Assembly: GCA_021797825.1 (NCBI GenBank)
Contig: JAJZZA010000004.1
Location: 20,029 to 84,028, forward strand
DNA length: 64,000 nt
Reading direction: 5' to 3'
Source: Bacillota bacterium
Lineage (GTDB): Bacteria > Bacillota > Sulfobacillia > Sulfobacillales > Sulfobacillaceae
A program made the translations under genes and the position numbers. A model generated the notes under the pieces. That model did not search any database and was not told the DNA's origin. It was given only the letters and a program-made list of their open reading frames with translations. Positions 62,867-64,000 of this stretch are shown here, piece by piece (the stretch's first letter is position 1; each line of letters begins with the position of its first letter).

Positions 62867-63182
62867 ACCGCCACTCCTTGTTGATCAGTCTAGAACCACA
62901 CTAAAGCCAGGTGGGCTCCGCCGACAGGGTCGAAAGAACATCTGGCCCGAGCCTTTTGGACCTATTTTGGCGAAGGGGCGGATTCCTCCGCAGACCATGT
63001 TCCCTAAACCGCCGTTCGGGGTTCCATGGCAGGTCGCCAACCCCTGGATTTGCCTGGCGGGCCATCGGGCAGCAATTACGTGGCCGTCGTGTCGCCACGC
63101 CTGGCGAGTTGAACATAATGCCCGCACATTCCCCTGCCCAGGCGAAGCCGGGAGGCGAGCTTTACAGCGAGTACTGGTGGGG
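62867..63182. other. Intergenic region without supported genes
   Basis: About 316 bp upstream of the radical SAM gene. Frames here lack start signals. The radical SAM promoter should be here; no clear hexamers are recognised. Confidence 0.45.
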
Positions 63183-63701
63183 TCAAGCGGGCGGCTGTCG
63201 TAACCGCCCACTACTACGATTACACCATTCTTGGAAGGTCAAGGCCACCCGATCAGCCACGTTCTGAACGTCAATCTCGGCAAGAGGTTTCGGGGGAAAA
63301 AGTGCGCGTGCGAAGAGCGGTACGATGAGACGTTCAAACACCCCTTCCCGAAAGGGCTCCGTCGGTTCCTGAGGCGACACCGCTGCCCCCGGTATGCTTA
63401 GCGGTAAGGTGGAGAGTAATTTTGTGAACGCACCGTCCCGTTGAATAGCCTTAGTGATCCCCCCGGCGAGCGGATCACGATCCCATTCTTCCTTCCCTTC
63501 CATGCGGAACCACAAATACCAATTTGGCATCGGAATAGCATAGGACGTCATAGGCATCGTGCGCGTTGGGTTACCACCACCATTGGATTTCCAGACGTCC
63601 CCTTGAAGCAAATAGCCCGACGTAAGGGGCACCTCGCACTTCAAAGCCGTTAAGATCATGTCATATGCCACGTTGGCAAGCATCCTAGCTCGATCCGGCA
63701 T
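63183..63701 (-). CDS. Hypothetical protein
   Basis: 172 residues from ATG 63701, which has GGGGAG 9 nt upstream. The sequence (MPDRARMLANVAYDMILTAL, GYLLQGDVWKSNGGGN, PMPNWYLWFRMEGKEEWDRD, RDGAFTKLLSTLPLSIPG, ADRVALTFQEWCNR) has no signal peptide or membrane segment and is not recognised. The frame is open another 98 codons upstream, but that part has poor composition. Lower GC than its neighbours suggests an accessory origin. Confidence 0.55.
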   Translation of the reverse strand: MPDRARMLANVAYDMILTALKCEVPLTSGYLLQGDVWKSNGGGNPTRTMPMTSYAIPMPNWYLWFRMEGKEEWDRDPLAGGITKAIQRDGAFTKLLSTLPLSIPGAAVSPQEPTEPFREGVFERLIVPLFARALFPPKPLAEIDVQNVADRVALTFQEWCNRSSGRLRQPPA

Positions 63702-64000
63702 CGACCCCCGCTCCCCTTCCGTATAGCATGGCTTGATGTCAACATGGTCGCCCCAGTGTTTACCACGATATATGAAAATTAGTCCGATGCACGGCGGATT
63801 TGGGGTCCTCGAATTCCGCCACGTTCGTGGCGGTCGGCCCACGCTCCGGAAATCTCGACCGAGAAGTGCTAGCCAAGGGGCTTTTGGGGAGGCCAACGCC
63901 TGTCGACACCGCAAGGTCGACAGGGTGGGCGACATGATGGACCGCAGTCCGGTTAGGTCGGTTGCGAGGCGGTCGCGACCCGTCCCACTCGTCACAAACG
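63702..64000. other. Window end without supported genes
   Basis: Only the unsupported upstream extension of the hypothetical gene is open here. Nothing else is recognised in these 299 bp. Confidence 0.4.

Overview
The window comes from the chromosome of an endospore-forming Firmicute that is moderately GC-rich. The evidence is a complete division and cell-wall (dcw) cluster joined to spoIIGA-sigE, sigG, spoIIR and ylmC, plus DivIVA, SepF and MraZ. Gene content (selenoprotein SelD, a methylmalonyl-CoA branch, an allantoin cluster, many decayed insertion sequences) fits a Sulfobacillus-like or related deep-branching lineage. The genus is an inference and cannot be fixed from sequence alone.

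1-25.3 kb, almost all minus strand: read in the direction of transcription this is mraZ, rsmH, ftsL, two class B PBPs (one with PASTA domains), murE, murF, mraY, ftsW/spoVE, murG, murB, murA, DUF881, sbp, ftsA, ftsZ, terminator, spoIIGA-sigE, sigG-spoIIR, ylmC, terminator, pgeF, yggS, sepF, yggT, divIVA. A plus-strand EAL-domain gene sits inside it. Control sites can be read directly: five 10-nt-spaced MraZ-type boxes before mraZ, a TTGACA/TACAAT promoter with a 21-nt spacer before spoIIGA (the architecture of a Spo0A-dependent spoIIG promoter), and a near-perfect sigmaF/G promoter before sigG. No ftsQ/divIB lies in the cluster.

25.5-36.4 kb: tRNA-Ala(CGC) with a consensus promoter, about 1.4 kb without convincing genes, then a purine (allantoin) utilisation locus: an NCS1 permease on the plus strand, and convergent to it racemase, M20 hydrolase, allC, pucR and allB. 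Upstream of the racemase lies an insertion-sequence graveyard (TnpB-type end, IS3 orfA, possible IS256 piece).

36.4-50.4 kb: acyltransferase; selD, whose true start lies upstream of an in-frame UGA (Sec), divergent from a LysR gene; flippase; D-aminopeptidase; and a seven-gene minus-strand operon gdh-mcm-mce-mmdA-epsilon-bccp-lmbE, which links glutamate deamination and propionyl/methylmalonyl-CoA metabolism.

50.4-55.3 kb is accessory DNA: a frameshifted TnpB element with terminal hairpins, a DUF4160/DUF2442 pair, small toxin-antitoxin-like genes, and a tyrosine recombinase relic split by a 453-bp insertion that carries two inverted copies of an ~85-bp palindromic repeat.

55.3-64 kb: rmuC, an MFS transporter, a HAD hydrolase, a SHOCT membrane protein next to a radical SAM/SPASM enzyme, and a hypothetical gene, separated by long stretches without supported genes.
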